Assembly: GCF_002305855.1 (NCBI RefSeq) | Contig: NZ_CP022163.1 | Span: 2,790,292 to 2,854,291, forward strand | Length of the DNA: 64,000 nt | Source: Melittangium boletus DSM 14713 | GTDB taxonomy: Bacteria; Myxococcota; Myxococcia; Myxococcales; Myxococcaceae | Direction of reading: 5' to 3' | In this document: one piece after another, positions 50,545 through 58,794 of the stretch | Layout: every line of letters starts with the position of its first letter | Numbering within the stretch: position 1 is the first letter of the stretch | Translations under genes and position numbers: made by a program | Notes under the pieces: model-generated | The model's input: the letters and a program-made list of their open reading frames with translations, nothing else | What the model was told of the DNA's origin: nothing | Databases searched by the model: none

Positions 50545-51846
50545 TCAGCGGGTCCGGCCAATGCCGAAGTAGGTGAATCCCTCCTCCCGGGCCCGCTGGG
50601 GATCCCACGCGTTGCGGCCATCGAAGAGCGTGGGACTGCGCATCGTCGCCTTGAGCCGCTTCAGGTCCGGGTGGCGGAACGCGTTCCACTCCGTCACCAG
50701 GAAGAGCCCGTCCGCGCCCTCCGCCGCAGCGTAGCAGGTGGGTGCGTAGGTGACGCGGTCTCCAAAGTAGCGGCGCGCGCTCTCCAGCGCGACGGGGTCA
50801 TGACATTGCACCCGCGCGCCCTTGCCGAGCAGCCCTTCGATCAGCTCCACGGCGGGTGCCTCGCGCATGTCGTCCGTCCTGGGCTTGAACGCCAGGCCCC
50901 AGATCGCGAAGGTGCGCCGCGACAGGTCGCCGAAGTGCTTCACCGCCTTGGTGAGCAGACACCGCTTCTGCCGCGTGTTCGTGTTCTCCACCGCGCGCAG
51001 GAGGTCGAACTCCATTCCCACCTCGCGTGCCGTGGCCATCAGCGCCTTCACGTCCTTGGGAAAGCAGCTGCCGCCATAACCGATGCCTGGCCGCAGGAAC
51101 GCGGAGCCAATCCGCTTGTCCGCCCCCAGCCCCTGGCGCACCCACTCCACGTCCGCGCCCACGCGCTCACACAGCGCCGCCACGTCGTTCATGAACGAAA
51201 TGCGCGTGGCGAGCATCGCGTTGGCCGCGTACTTCGTCAGCTCCGCCGAGCACGGATCCATATAGAGGAGGGGGTTCTCCCCGCCCACGAAGGGCGCGTA
51301 CAACTCCCCCATCAGCTCGCGGGCCCGCTCCGAGCGGGTGCCGATCACCACCCGATCCGGCTTGAGGAAGTCCCGCAGCGCCGCGCCCTCCTTGAGGAAC
51401 TCGGGGTTGGACACCACGTCGAACGCGCACCGGGTGTTGCGCGCGATCGCCGCGTGGACCCGATCCGCCGTCCCCACCGGGACCGTGCTCTTGTTCACGA
51501 TGACGGTGTAGTGCGTGAGCGCCCGGCCCACCTGCTCGGCCGCCTCGAGGACGTAGCGAAGGTCCGCGCGGCCCGTCTCTCCCTCCGGCGTGCCCACGGC
51601 GATGAACACCACTTGCGCGGGCCCCACCGCCGCTGGCAGCTCTCCGGTGAAATGCAGCCGTCCCGCGTCCAGGTTGCGGCGAACCAGCTCCGCCAGCCCA
51701 GGCTCGTAGATGGGTATCTGGCCGAGCCGCAACGCCTGGAGCTTCTCCTCGTCGACGTCGATGCACGTGACGTCCTGCCCCGACTCCGCGAAGCACGTCC
51801 CCGCCACCAGCCCCACGTATCCCGTGCCAATGATCGCGACCTTCAT
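50545..51846 (-). CDS. ugd: UDP-glucose 6-dehydrogenase
   Basis: This 433-residue enzyme oxidises UDP-glucose to UDP-glucuronate. Visible are the NAD-binding MKVAIIGTGYVGLVAGTCFA, the substrate loop EFLKEG, the catalytic-Cys motif GIGYGGSCFPKD and the second nucleotide domain (TFAIWGLAFKPRTDDMREAP). Length is standard. It is the last gene of a seven-gene minus-strand run, ten bases after the preceding glycosyltransferase, and would supply glucuronic-acid donor for the cluster. Confidence 0.96.
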   Translation of the reverse strand: MKVAIIGTGYVGLVAGTCFAESGQDVTCIDVDEEKLQALRLGQIPIYEPGLAELVRRNLDAGRLHFTGELPAAVGPAQVVFIAVGTPEGETGRADLRYVLEAAEQVGRALTHYTVIVNKSTVPVGTADRVHAAIARNTRCAFDVVSNPEFLKEGAALRDFLKPDRVVIGTRSERARELMGELYAPFVGGENPLLYMDPCSAELTKYAANAMLATRISFMNDVAALCERVGADVEWVRQGLGADKRIGSAFLRPGIGYGGSCFPKDVKALMATAREVGMEFDLLRAVENTNTRQKRCLLTKAVKHFGDLSRRTFAIWGLAFKPRTDDMREAPAVELIEGLLGKGARVQCHDPVALESARRYFGDRVTYAPTCYAAAEGADGLFLVTEWNAFRHPDLKRLKATMRSPTLFDGRNAWDPQRAREEGFTYFGIGRTR

Positions 51847-51856
51847 GCGTCTCCTT

Positions 51857-52930
51857 TCACGGTGCCCGTCCCGAAGTCACTGACCGGAGGTAGCCCTCCA
51901 GGGTCTCCGCGCGGTGCGCGGCGGTGTGCTCGGACAGCACCCGCGCGCGTGCCCTCATGCCCATGGCCCGGCGCTCTCCCTCCGTGACTTCCTGGAGATA
52001 GCGGCACGTCTGCTCGCCCGAGTGGGAGATGAGGATCTCCTCGCCCGGGACGAAGAAGGTGCCAAGCCCCGGCCACGCATCACTGATGAGGGGCACCGCG
52101 CACGCGGCGGCCTCGAAGAGCCGCACACTCGGGGAGTAGCCGGCGCGCACCATGTCCGCGCGGGTGACGTTCAAGGTGAAGCGCTGGGAGTTGTAGAAGG
52201 CCGGATGCTCGGGGGGGGCCAGGTGCTCCACGCGCGCCACGTTGCCGGGCCACGCGAGATTGGCCGGATACTGAGGTCCCGCGACCACGAAGCGGCCCGA
52301 GGGCCACTCCCGCGCGGCATCGAGCATCAAGCGCTCCAACACGGGCTGCCGGTCATCGCTGTAGGTCCCCAGGTAGCCGAGATCCCAGAGGGGCTCGCGC
52401 GTCTCGGGGGCGTACAGCTCGGGATCGCAGCTACAGTAGAGCGGCCGGGCGGCGGGTGAGCCCAGCTCGCGCTCGATGCGCTGGAGCAGGGGGCCCCCCG
52501 TGAAGGACAGGTAGAGCCGGTAGCCCGGGATGAGCTCGGGCGAGAGGTACTCGAAGTCCCCGCGCGCGAGCTTCGCCAGCGTCACCGGCGTGTCGATGTC
52601 GTAGAAGGCCGGCACGCCCCGGGCGGTGCGCTGCACCCAGGCGCCCACTTCCACGCCCTGCGGAACGTAGGAGCCCACCACGACCAGATCCGCGCCCCGG
52701 ACGGCGTCCGTGAAGCGGTCCTTCAACATCTCCAGGTCCGCGTACAACTCGGTGCGGCCGAAGGGAGGCCGTTGCAGGTCGCGGTTGCAGGCATACCAGG
52801 GCATGTCGCGCTCGAGGAACAACACCTCGTGCCCGCGCCTCACGAGTTCGCGCACGAGCCCCCGGTAGGTGGTGGCGTGTCCGTTGCCCCAGCTCGACGT
52901 GATGGACAACCCCAGAATGACGATCCGCAT
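51857..52930 (-). CDS. CgeB-like glycosyltransferase, paralogue 1
   Basis: This 357-residue GT-B type protein starts MRIVILGLSITSSWGNGHAT and has YRGLVRELVRRGHEVLFLER. The C-terminal donor-binding region is FNVTRADMVR-like (TLNVTRADMVRAGYSPSVRL, FEAAACAVPLISDAWPG). It belongs to the CgeB/DUF3880-type group. Its N-terminus matches the two next genes. The ATG at 52930 is preferred, since GGAGCGC precedes it; ATG 52945 is five codons earlier. It should transfer a sugar to a surface glycan or other acceptor. Confidence 0.83.
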   Translation of the reverse strand: MRIVILGLSITSSWGNGHATTYRGLVRELVRRGHEVLFLERDMPWYACNRDLQRPPFGRTELYADLEMLKDRFTDAVRGADLVVVGSYVPQGVEVGAWVQRTARGVPAFYDIDTPVTLAKLARGDFEYLSPELIPGYRLYLSFTGGPLLQRIERELGSPAARPLYCSCDPELYAPETREPLWDLGYLGTYSDDRQPVLERLMLDAAREWPSGRFVVAGPQYPANLAWPGNVARVEHLAPPEHPAFYNSQRFTLNVTRADMVRAGYSPSVRLFEAAACAVPLISDAWPGLGTFFVPGEEILISHSGEQTCRYLQEVTEGERRAMGMRARARVLSEHTAAHRAETLEGYLRSVTSGRAP

Positions 52931-52948
52931 GCGCTCCGCCTCCATGGC

Positions 52949-54055
52949 TCAAGCCACCCGCTCGCGTGCACCGCTCCCGCGCGCGCCCAGCACCGCTTCC
53001 ACCTTCAAGGCCCGATGCGCGTACGTGTGCTCGGCCAGGACGCGCCGGAGCGCCGCCTGACCGATGCGCCGCGCCTCGGGCTCGCTCAGCGCGCGCACGT
53101 GCCCGGCGACCTCCTCGCCCGAGTGGGCCACGAGGACTTCCCGCCCGGGCTCCAGGAAGAGCTCCACGCCCTCGAAGGCGTCGGTGATGAGGCAGGCGCC
53201 GGCTCCTGCGGCCTCGAACACCCGCGTGGCCGGCGAGAAACCAAAGCGCGCCATGCTGTCCCGGTGGATGTTGAGCACCGCGCGCGCCGAGCAGTTCAGC
53301 GCGTTGTGGTCCTGCGTGTAGACGTGGCCCAGGTACTTCACGTTGTCGGGCAGGGAGCGGTCGCCCCACCCACTGCCACCCAGCAGGAAGCGCGAGGAGG
53401 TCAGGAGGCTCGCGGCCTTCAGGAAGAAGGCCTCCACGCGCGCCTCCCGATCCGGCAGCCGATTGCCCAGGAAGGCCAGGTCCCCCGTGAAGCGCGTGTC
53501 CGCCGCCACCGGATGATGGGTGCTGGGATCCAACGCGTTGTAGATGGGCACGCACTCGCGCGCCCCGAGCGCCCGGTAGGCGGACACCACCGGCTCCCCG
53601 CCTCCGTAGGTGAGGATGTGGTCGTAGCGAGGCACGAGTGCCCGGAACGGATCGCCCGGGTCCTTCTCCAGGCGCTCGAGGGTGGCGGGCGCGTCCACAT
53701 CCCAGAACACCACCTGGGTGCCCGGACGCCGCAGCTCGAGCACGCGCGCCTCGAGGAGCGCATCGAACACCCCCACGCCGCTCGCCTTCACCACCACGTC
53801 CGCGTCCCGGGCTTCCTCCAGGCAACGCTCGAGCGCGTCCGTGCCCTGTGCCGAGTAGACGACCACGCGCGCCCAGTCCGGGTCCGCCATGTCGCGGTGT
53901 TGCTGACGCTCGTAGGCATCCGGCTCGTAGAAAGTCACGCGGTGTCCGCGCTCATGCAGCGCGCGGATGATGCCGCGGTAGTAGGTGGCCGCTCCGTTCC
54001 AGTAGGCCGAGACGAGGCTCGAACCGAAGAAGGCGATGCGCGAACCCTTGCTCAT
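52949..54055 (-). CDS. CgeB-like glycosyltransferase, paralogue 2
   Basis: This 368-residue protein starts MSKGSRIAFFGSSLVSAYWN, followed by YYRGIIRALHERGHRVTFYE. The C-terminal half has LNIHRDSMARFGFSPATRVF and EAAGAGACLITDAFEGVELF. The fold and strand order are those of the flanking paralogues. Its ATG overlaps the stop of the upstream gene (ATGA). The N-terminal STWNG-type element common to the three may shape the acceptor site. Confidence 0.83.
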   Translation of the reverse strand: MSKGSRIAFFGSSLVSAYWNGAATYYRGIIRALHERGHRVTFYEPDAYERQQHRDMADPDWARVVVYSAQGTDALERCLEEARDADVVVKASGVGVFDALLEARVLELRRPGTQVVFWDVDAPATLERLEKDPGDPFRALVPRYDHILTYGGGEPVVSAYRALGARECVPIYNALDPSTHHPVAADTRFTGDLAFLGNRLPDREARVEAFFLKAASLLTSSRFLLGGSGWGDRSLPDNVKYLGHVYTQDHNALNCSARAVLNIHRDSMARFGFSPATRVFEAAGAGACLITDAFEGVELFLEPGREVLVAHSGEEVAGHVRALSEPEARRIGQAALRRVLAEHTYAHRALKVEAVLGARGSGARERVA

Positions 54056-55191
54056 AGGACGACCCTTTCCCGTGCCATCGGCTGGCACTCCGAGGCGCTC
54101 GTGCCCAGCGACTGGCAGATGCGCAGAAGCTCCTCCACGCGGTGCCCGCAGGTGTGGCGCGCGAGCACCGTGCGCCGGCCATGCTCGACCAGCTCGCGGC
54201 GCAGGCCCTCGTCGGCGAGCAGCGCCCGCAAGTGACGGCGCATCTCCTGCCCGTTGGCGGCGACGAGGAAGTCACGGCCCGGGGTGAAGAGCCCCTCCGC
54301 GTCCGACCAGGGAGCCGTCACCAGGGGGATGCCACACGCGAGCGCCTCGAAGGGGCGGATGGTGGGGATGCCGGGCAGCGCCTGGGCGTAGGGGCGGCGT
54401 GGTACGTGGATCGTCAAACGCGCCTGGGCGAAGGCCTCGGGCACGCGATGGTTGGGCAACCAGCCCGCGTACTCGATGCCCGAGGCGGCGAGGGCCTCGC
54501 GCGCGGCCTCGGGGTAGCGCACGCCGTGCACGCGGGCCATCAGGCCCAGCGCCTTCACCGGTTCCAACAGGAACTCGTGCAGCTCCGCGGTGCGCTCCTC
54601 GTCGCCCCAGTTGCCCACCCAGACGAGCTCCCGCTCCGCCTCCACGTGCGGCAGGGGATGGAACACGCGTGCATCGGCGGCCTCGTGCCAAGTCCAGGCC
54701 CGCTGGGTCCACCCCTGCTCCAGATAGATGCGCCGGATGACCTCGCCGAAAGCGAGCACGCCGTCATAGTGGGTGAGCGCGTAGCGAGCCATCTCCTCCC
54801 GGGCACTCACGCTGCGGTGGTGGGTGTCATGGAAGAGCAGCCGGAAGGAGCCCCCCGCCCGGCGCCGCTCGCCCAGGCGCTGGACGAGCTCCGGAGAACT
54901 CCACTCATGGACGATGACGAGGTGGGCCCCGTCGAGCACGCGGTCCAGGTCCAGCGCATCGGGCGCATAGCGCTCGGGGCGCACATGCGGGTAGAGGGCG
55001 CGAACCTCCTCCAGGGCCGTCGGCCCGCCAGGCTCGGCCAGGAGGTTGCGCAGACTCCAGGCATCCTCGGGTTCGAGGACTCGCACCTCGTGGCCACGCA
55101 CGGCGAGTTCCGTCACCACGCCGCGCAGGAAGTGGGCGTTGCCGTGGTTCCAGTCGGACAGCAGGGAGTGGCAGAAGAGGACGATGCGCAT
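54052..55191 (-). CDS. CgeB-like glycosyltransferase, paralogue 3
   Basis: This 379-residue protein starts MRIVLFCHSLLSDWNHGNAH, with FLRGVVTELAVRGHEVRVLE next. The second half has LTIHVPRRPYAQALPGIPTI and RPFEALACGIPLVTAPWSDA, and ends in a helical region with HTCGHRVEELL. It differs most from the other two, with a longer middle. The downstream paralogue overlaps it; a 17-bp gap separates it from the upstream GT4 gene. Confidence 0.83.
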   Translation of the reverse strand: MRIVLFCHSLLSDWNHGNAHFLRGVVTELAVRGHEVRVLEPEDAWSLRNLLAEPGGPTALEEVRALYPHVRPERYAPDALDLDRVLDGAHLVIVHEWSSPELVQRLGERRRAGGSFRLLFHDTHHRSVSAREEMARYALTHYDGVLAFGEVIRRIYLEQGWTQRAWTWHEAADARVFHPLPHVEAERELVWVGNWGDEERTAELHEFLLEPVKALGLMARVHGVRYPEAAREALAASGIEYAGWLPNHRVPEAFAQARLTIHVPRRPYAQALPGIPTIRPFEALACGIPLVTAPWSDAEGLFTPGRDFLVAANGQEMRRHLRALLADEGLRRELVEHGRRTVLARHTCGHRVEELLRICQSLGTSASECQPMARERVVL

Positions 55192-55208
55192 GGTCGATGG
55201 GCGTCTTG

Positions 55209-56327
55209 TCAGAGGGTCTGGAGGCTGGAACGGGCCCACGCCTCGGAAGGCCGCGCGTTCAGCGTGGCGTAGAGCTCGAGGTACGCCTCCACCATGCGGC
55301 GAGGCGTGAAGGTGAGCGCCCGGGACCGGGCCCGGACCGCGAGGCCTTCGCGTTGCGCGCGGTGGCGCATCAACCCCCGCAAGGCGTCGGCGAGCCCATC
55401 CTCGTCGTCTGGATGGACGAAGCGCGCGGCATCGCCCCACAGCTCGCGCAGGCTGGGAATGTCCCCGAGCACCAGCGCGCACCCGGCGAGCGCGGCCTCC
55501 AGGATGGACAGACCAAAAGGCTCGTAGCGAGCGGGCATCGCGTAGACGGCCGCCCGGCCCATCCACCCCGCGAGTTCCCAGGGCGCCAGCGTCCCGAGCG
55601 AGCGCACATGGGGAGCCCGGGCGCTTCCGCCTCCCGGGTGCTGGGTCTCCCCCGCGACCCACACGGGAAACGGCAGCCCTGGCGCGACCGCGTCCAGTGC
55701 CGCCAGGTTCTTGGCCTCGTCCCACAACCGGCCCGCCGCGAGCACGAAATCTTCCTTGGGGCCGGGCCGGAAGGCCTCCGCCCGCCGGGCGTTGGGAATG
55801 ACGCGCGAGGCGCGCAAGGGCCCATGGAGCCGTTCCGTGGCGGCGAGCATGGCCGCGCCAGGAGCCACCACGCACGCGGCCGCGCGCAATCCCCGCCCCA
55901 CTTCCCGCCGGTAGCGCGCGTAACGCTCGGGGGCGGGCTCTCTCTTGACGGCCTCCCACCAGGAAAGAACGCACGAATGCGCCACCACCAGCGCCGGCGC
56001 CCGCCAGGCGAGCGCGCCATGGCAGAAGCCATTGAGGTGGACGATGTCGGGTGACAGCCGCGCCTCCAGGTCGAGCAGCCACTCCCCGGAGGCTCGGACG
56101 TCGTCCCAGGGCTCCTCCATCCACTCCAGCCGGTAATGACTTTCATGGATGGACAGTTCCGGAAGGTCCCGAGCCTCCCGCCACTGCGCGGCGGACAGCG
56201 GCGCCCCGAGCGTCGCGAGTTCCACCCGAACGCCCCGCTCCGCGAGCGCCCGGCTCAATTCCAGGGCATAGGCCCATACGCCTCCCACCGTGTCGGCGGT
56301 CATCAGCACCCGTTGGACTGGCGGCAT
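55209..56327 (-). CDS. family 4 glycosyltransferase
   Basis: This 372-residue protein opens VLMTADTVGGVWAYALELSR, the acceptor-side loop of GT4 enzymes. The donor site is RYEPFGLSILEAALAGCALV (E-x7-E), with VHLNGFCHGAL and PNARRAEAF before it. A GGGAGG site lies seven bases before the ATG. It is third from the start of the seven-gene run, 16 bp after an epimerase gene. The donor is probably an activated hexose; the acceptor is unknown. Confidence 0.9.
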   Translation of the reverse strand: MPPVQRVLMTADTVGGVWAYALELSRALAERGVRVELATLGAPLSAAQWREARDLPELSIHESHYRLEWMEEPWDDVRASGEWLLDLEARLSPDIVHLNGFCHGALAWRAPALVVAHSCVLSWWEAVKREPAPERYARYRREVGRGLRAAACVVAPGAAMLAATERLHGPLRASRVIPNARRAEAFRPGPKEDFVLAAGRLWDEAKNLAALDAVAPGLPFPVWVAGETQHPGGGSARAPHVRSLGTLAPWELAGWMGRAAVYAMPARYEPFGLSILEAALAGCALVLGDIPSLRELWGDAARFVHPDDEDGLADALRGLMRHRAQREGLAVRARSRALTFTPRRMVEAYLELYATLNARPSEAWARSSLQTL

Positions 56328-56343
56328 CTGGAGACCTCCCGGG

Positions 56344-57432
56344 TCAGCCCACGTGGGCCGCGATCGTGGAGTCCACCGCCAGGGGCCGCGCCAACCACGC
56401 ATGCAACCGGGACACGCCCTGCTCGACGCCCACTCTCGGCACCCAACCCGTGGCGGCCTGGAACTTGCGGGTGTCGGAGACGTAGTAGCGCTGATCTCCG
56501 ATGCGCCAGTCCTCGAAGCGGATCTCCGGGCGCCGCCCCAGGTGCCGCGCCATGAGGTCGAGCAGTTCCAGCAGGCTCACGGTGCGCTCCGGGCCTCCCC
56601 CGATGTTGAAGGCCTGTCCCCCGAGCCGATCGATGTTCGCCTGCGCCAGGCACAAGGCGCGCACCAGATCCTCGACGAAGAGGATGTCGCGCACCTGCAT
56701 GCCGTCACCGTAGAGGGTGATGGGCTTGCCCTGGAGCGCCCGGAGAAGGAAGTGCGCCACCCAGCCCTGATCCTCCGTGCCGAACTGACGCGGGCCGTAG
56801 ATACAGCTCATCCGGAACACCACGGTCTTCAAGCCAAAGGAGCGTCCATAGTCGAGCACGTACTGGTCCGCCGCGCCCTTGGAGCAGCCATAGGGACTCT
56901 CGAAGTCCAGGGGGCAGCACTCGCCGATGCCCTGGGCGCGGATGGCCTCGTCCCGGGGCATGTAGCGGCGGCCGTCCAGGACGAACTCCAGCCCTGGCAG
57001 CCCGCCGTAGACCTTGTTCGTCGAGGTGAAGACAAGCGGAGCGGGCTCCCGCATCGACCGCAGGGCCTCCAGGATGTTGAGTGTGCCTCGAGCGTTCACC
57101 TCGAAGTCATGCACCGGGCCCTCCAGGCTGGTGGTCACCGCCACCTGCGCCGCGAAGTGGAAGACCTCTCCGGCGCCCCGCACCGCCCGCCGCACCGCCT
57201 GCTCGTCGCGGATGTCACCCACCACCACGTCGAGCAGCGCGTCATGACGAGACTTGAGCCAGCGCAGGTTGCGCTCCACTCCGGCACGCGAGACGTTGTC
57301 GAACACCCGTACCCGGCGGCCCCCGGCCAGGTAGTGCTCCGCCACGTTGGAGCCGATGAACCCCGCCCCTCCGAAGATGACCACCATCCTCTTGTCGTGG
57401 CCGTTCCCCTGTTTCTCCGGCGCGCGGCTCAT
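56344..57432 (-). CDS. NAD-dependent sugar epimerase/dehydratase (extended SDR), copy 2
   Basis: This 362-residue SDR has the cofactor motif VVIFGGAGFIGSNVAEHYLA, VVVGDIRDEQAV, the catalytic Thr/Ser region FTSTNKVYGG and SPYGCSKGAADQYVLDYG with the Tyr-x-x-x-Lys pair. SCIYGPRQFG and FNIGGGPERTVSL are substrate-side elements. The long insert and overall order recall CDP-paratose 2-epimerase-type enzymes, without certainty. ATG 57432 overlaps the stop of copy 1. Confidence 0.88.
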   Translation of the reverse strand: MSRAPEKQGNGHDKRMVVIFGGAGFIGSNVAEHYLAGGRRVRVFDNVSRAGVERNLRWLKSRHDALLDVVVGDIRDEQAVRRAVRGAGEVFHFAAQVAVTTSLEGPVHDFEVNARGTLNILEALRSMREPAPLVFTSTNKVYGGLPGLEFVLDGRRYMPRDEAIRAQGIGECCPLDFESPYGCSKGAADQYVLDYGRSFGLKTVVFRMSCIYGPRQFGTEDQGWVAHFLLRALQGKPITLYGDGMQVRDILFVEDLVRALCLAQANIDRLGGQAFNIGGGPERTVSLLELLDLMARHLGRRPEIRFEDWRIGDQRYYVSDTRKFQAATGWVPRVGVEQGVSRLHAWLARPLAVDSTIAAHVG

Positions 57433-58550
57433 ACGGTCAATCCCCGGACCTCGAGTTCCACCTTCGCCTCGGCCACGCGATCCATGGCCACCTGACCCTC
57501 GAGCCATCGCGCCAGCTCGGCCAGCCCCGTCTGGAACTTCACCTGGGGCTCGTACCCCAGCATCACGCGGGCCTGGGTGATGTCGGCGAAGCAGTGGCGG
57601 ATGTCGCCCATGCGGTACTTGCCCGTCACCGCGGGCAGCAGGTGGGGCCTCCCCATCACCTCGCCCAGGGCCCGAGCCACCTCACGCACGGTGACGGAGC
57701 GGCCGCTGCCGATGTTGAGCACCTGTCCGGGGGCCGCCCGGGACTCCATGGCCAGACGGCAGGCGCGCGCCACGTCATGCACGTTCACGAAGTCACGCTG
57801 CTGCATCCCATCCTCGAAGATGAGCGGCGCGTTGCCGTTGAGCATGCGCGAGGCGAAGATGGCGAGCACCCCGGTGTAGGGGTTGGACAGCGCCTGGCGC
57901 GGCCCATAGACATTGAAGAAGCGCAGCGCCACCGTGGGGATGTTGTAGGCCCGGCCGGCGATGAGACACAGCCGCTCCTGATCATATTTGGAAAGGGCAT
58001 ACACGGACGAGATCGCCGGCGCCTTGGTCTCGGGCGTGGGCAGTGGCGAGAGCGCTTCCCCGCCCGCGCCACACAATTCCCACGCGCCGGATTGTAATTG
58101 CTCCAGGGTGCGATCCGTCCCGGGCACGAGCCGGCCATCCGGCGTACGGAAGAGCCCCTCGCCATAGACACTCATGCTGGAGGCGACCACCAGGCGCTCC
58201 ACCGGGCGCTGGATGAGCGCTTCCATCAACACCGCGGTGCCCAGGTTGTTCACCGAGGTGTAGTGCGCCACCTCGTACATGCTCTGGCCCACGCCCACGG
58301 CCGCGGCGAAATGGTAGACCACGTCGACGCCCTCGAGCGCGCGCCCCACCGCCTCGCGGTCCCGCACATCCCCGACGACGAGTTCCACCTCCGGGTTCAG
58401 GTACGACGGCCGCGACCGGCCCTCTCCATGCACCTGGGGCAGCAGCGAGTCCAATGCCCTGACACGATGACCGTGCGCGAGCAGCTCGTCCGCCAGATGA
58501 GACCCGATGAACCCCGCGCCTCCCGTGATGAGTACCTGTTTGCGCCTCAT
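57429..58550 (-). CDS. NAD-dependent sugar epimerase/dehydratase (extended SDR), copy 1
   Basis: This 373-residue SDR starts MRRKQVLITGGAGFIGSHLA, behind GGGAGG five bases upstream (an ATG at 58580 is the alternative). VELVVGDVRDREAV, SSMSVYGEG and SSVYALSKYDQERLC (Tyr-x-x-x-Lys) are the catalytic parts. RFFNVYGPRQALSNPYTG and LNIGSGRSVTV bind the nucleotide sugar. It heads the seven-gene run. A UDP-hexose 4-epimerase or related activity is likely. A 244-bp gap lies upstream and contains an inverted repeat. Confidence 0.88.
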   Translation of the reverse strand: MRRKQVLITGGAGFIGSHLADELLAHGHRVRALDSLLPQVHGEGRSRPSYLNPEVELVVGDVRDREAVGRALEGVDVVYHFAAAVGVGQSMYEVAHYTSVNNLGTAVLMEALIQRPVERLVVASSMSVYGEGLFRTPDGRLVPGTDRTLEQLQSGAWELCGAGGEALSPLPTPETKAPAISSVYALSKYDQERLCLIAGRAYNIPTVALRFFNVYGPRQALSNPYTGVLAIFASRMLNGNAPLIFEDGMQQRDFVNVHDVARACRLAMESRAAPGQVLNIGSGRSVTVREVARALGEVMGRPHLLPAVTGKYRMGDIRHCFADITQARVMLGYEPQVKFQTGLAELARWLEGQVAMDRVAEAKVELEVRGLTV

Positions 58551-58613
58551 GCTCCCTCCCAGAGGACTCGCGCCCTTCATCCTGGCCGCGCCCGTGAACT
58601 CGTGAAGCCGAGG

Positions 58614-58631
58614 CGTCCCGCGTGTGGGACG
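58614..58631. promoter_or_regulatory. inverted repeat upstream of the glycan operon
   Basis: CGTCCC-GCGTGT-GGGACG is a perfect 6-bp dyad, 64 bp before the first epimerase ATG. It could be an operator or leader hairpin. No known polymerase-modifying leader element is evident in the gap. Confidence 0.35.
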
Positions 58632-58794
58632 GCCCCGTCATCTCTACGCAACGGTAAGCATGGCAACGACTGGCGGCAGTCCTGGCCTGACGGTTCTGTC
58701 TGCCATTGTCCCGGGGACCGAACACATGCATCTTCCAACTTCGAGCGTTGGCCAGCCGACCCTACTTCCGATGTAGTCCCCGGGTGCTAGTCCT

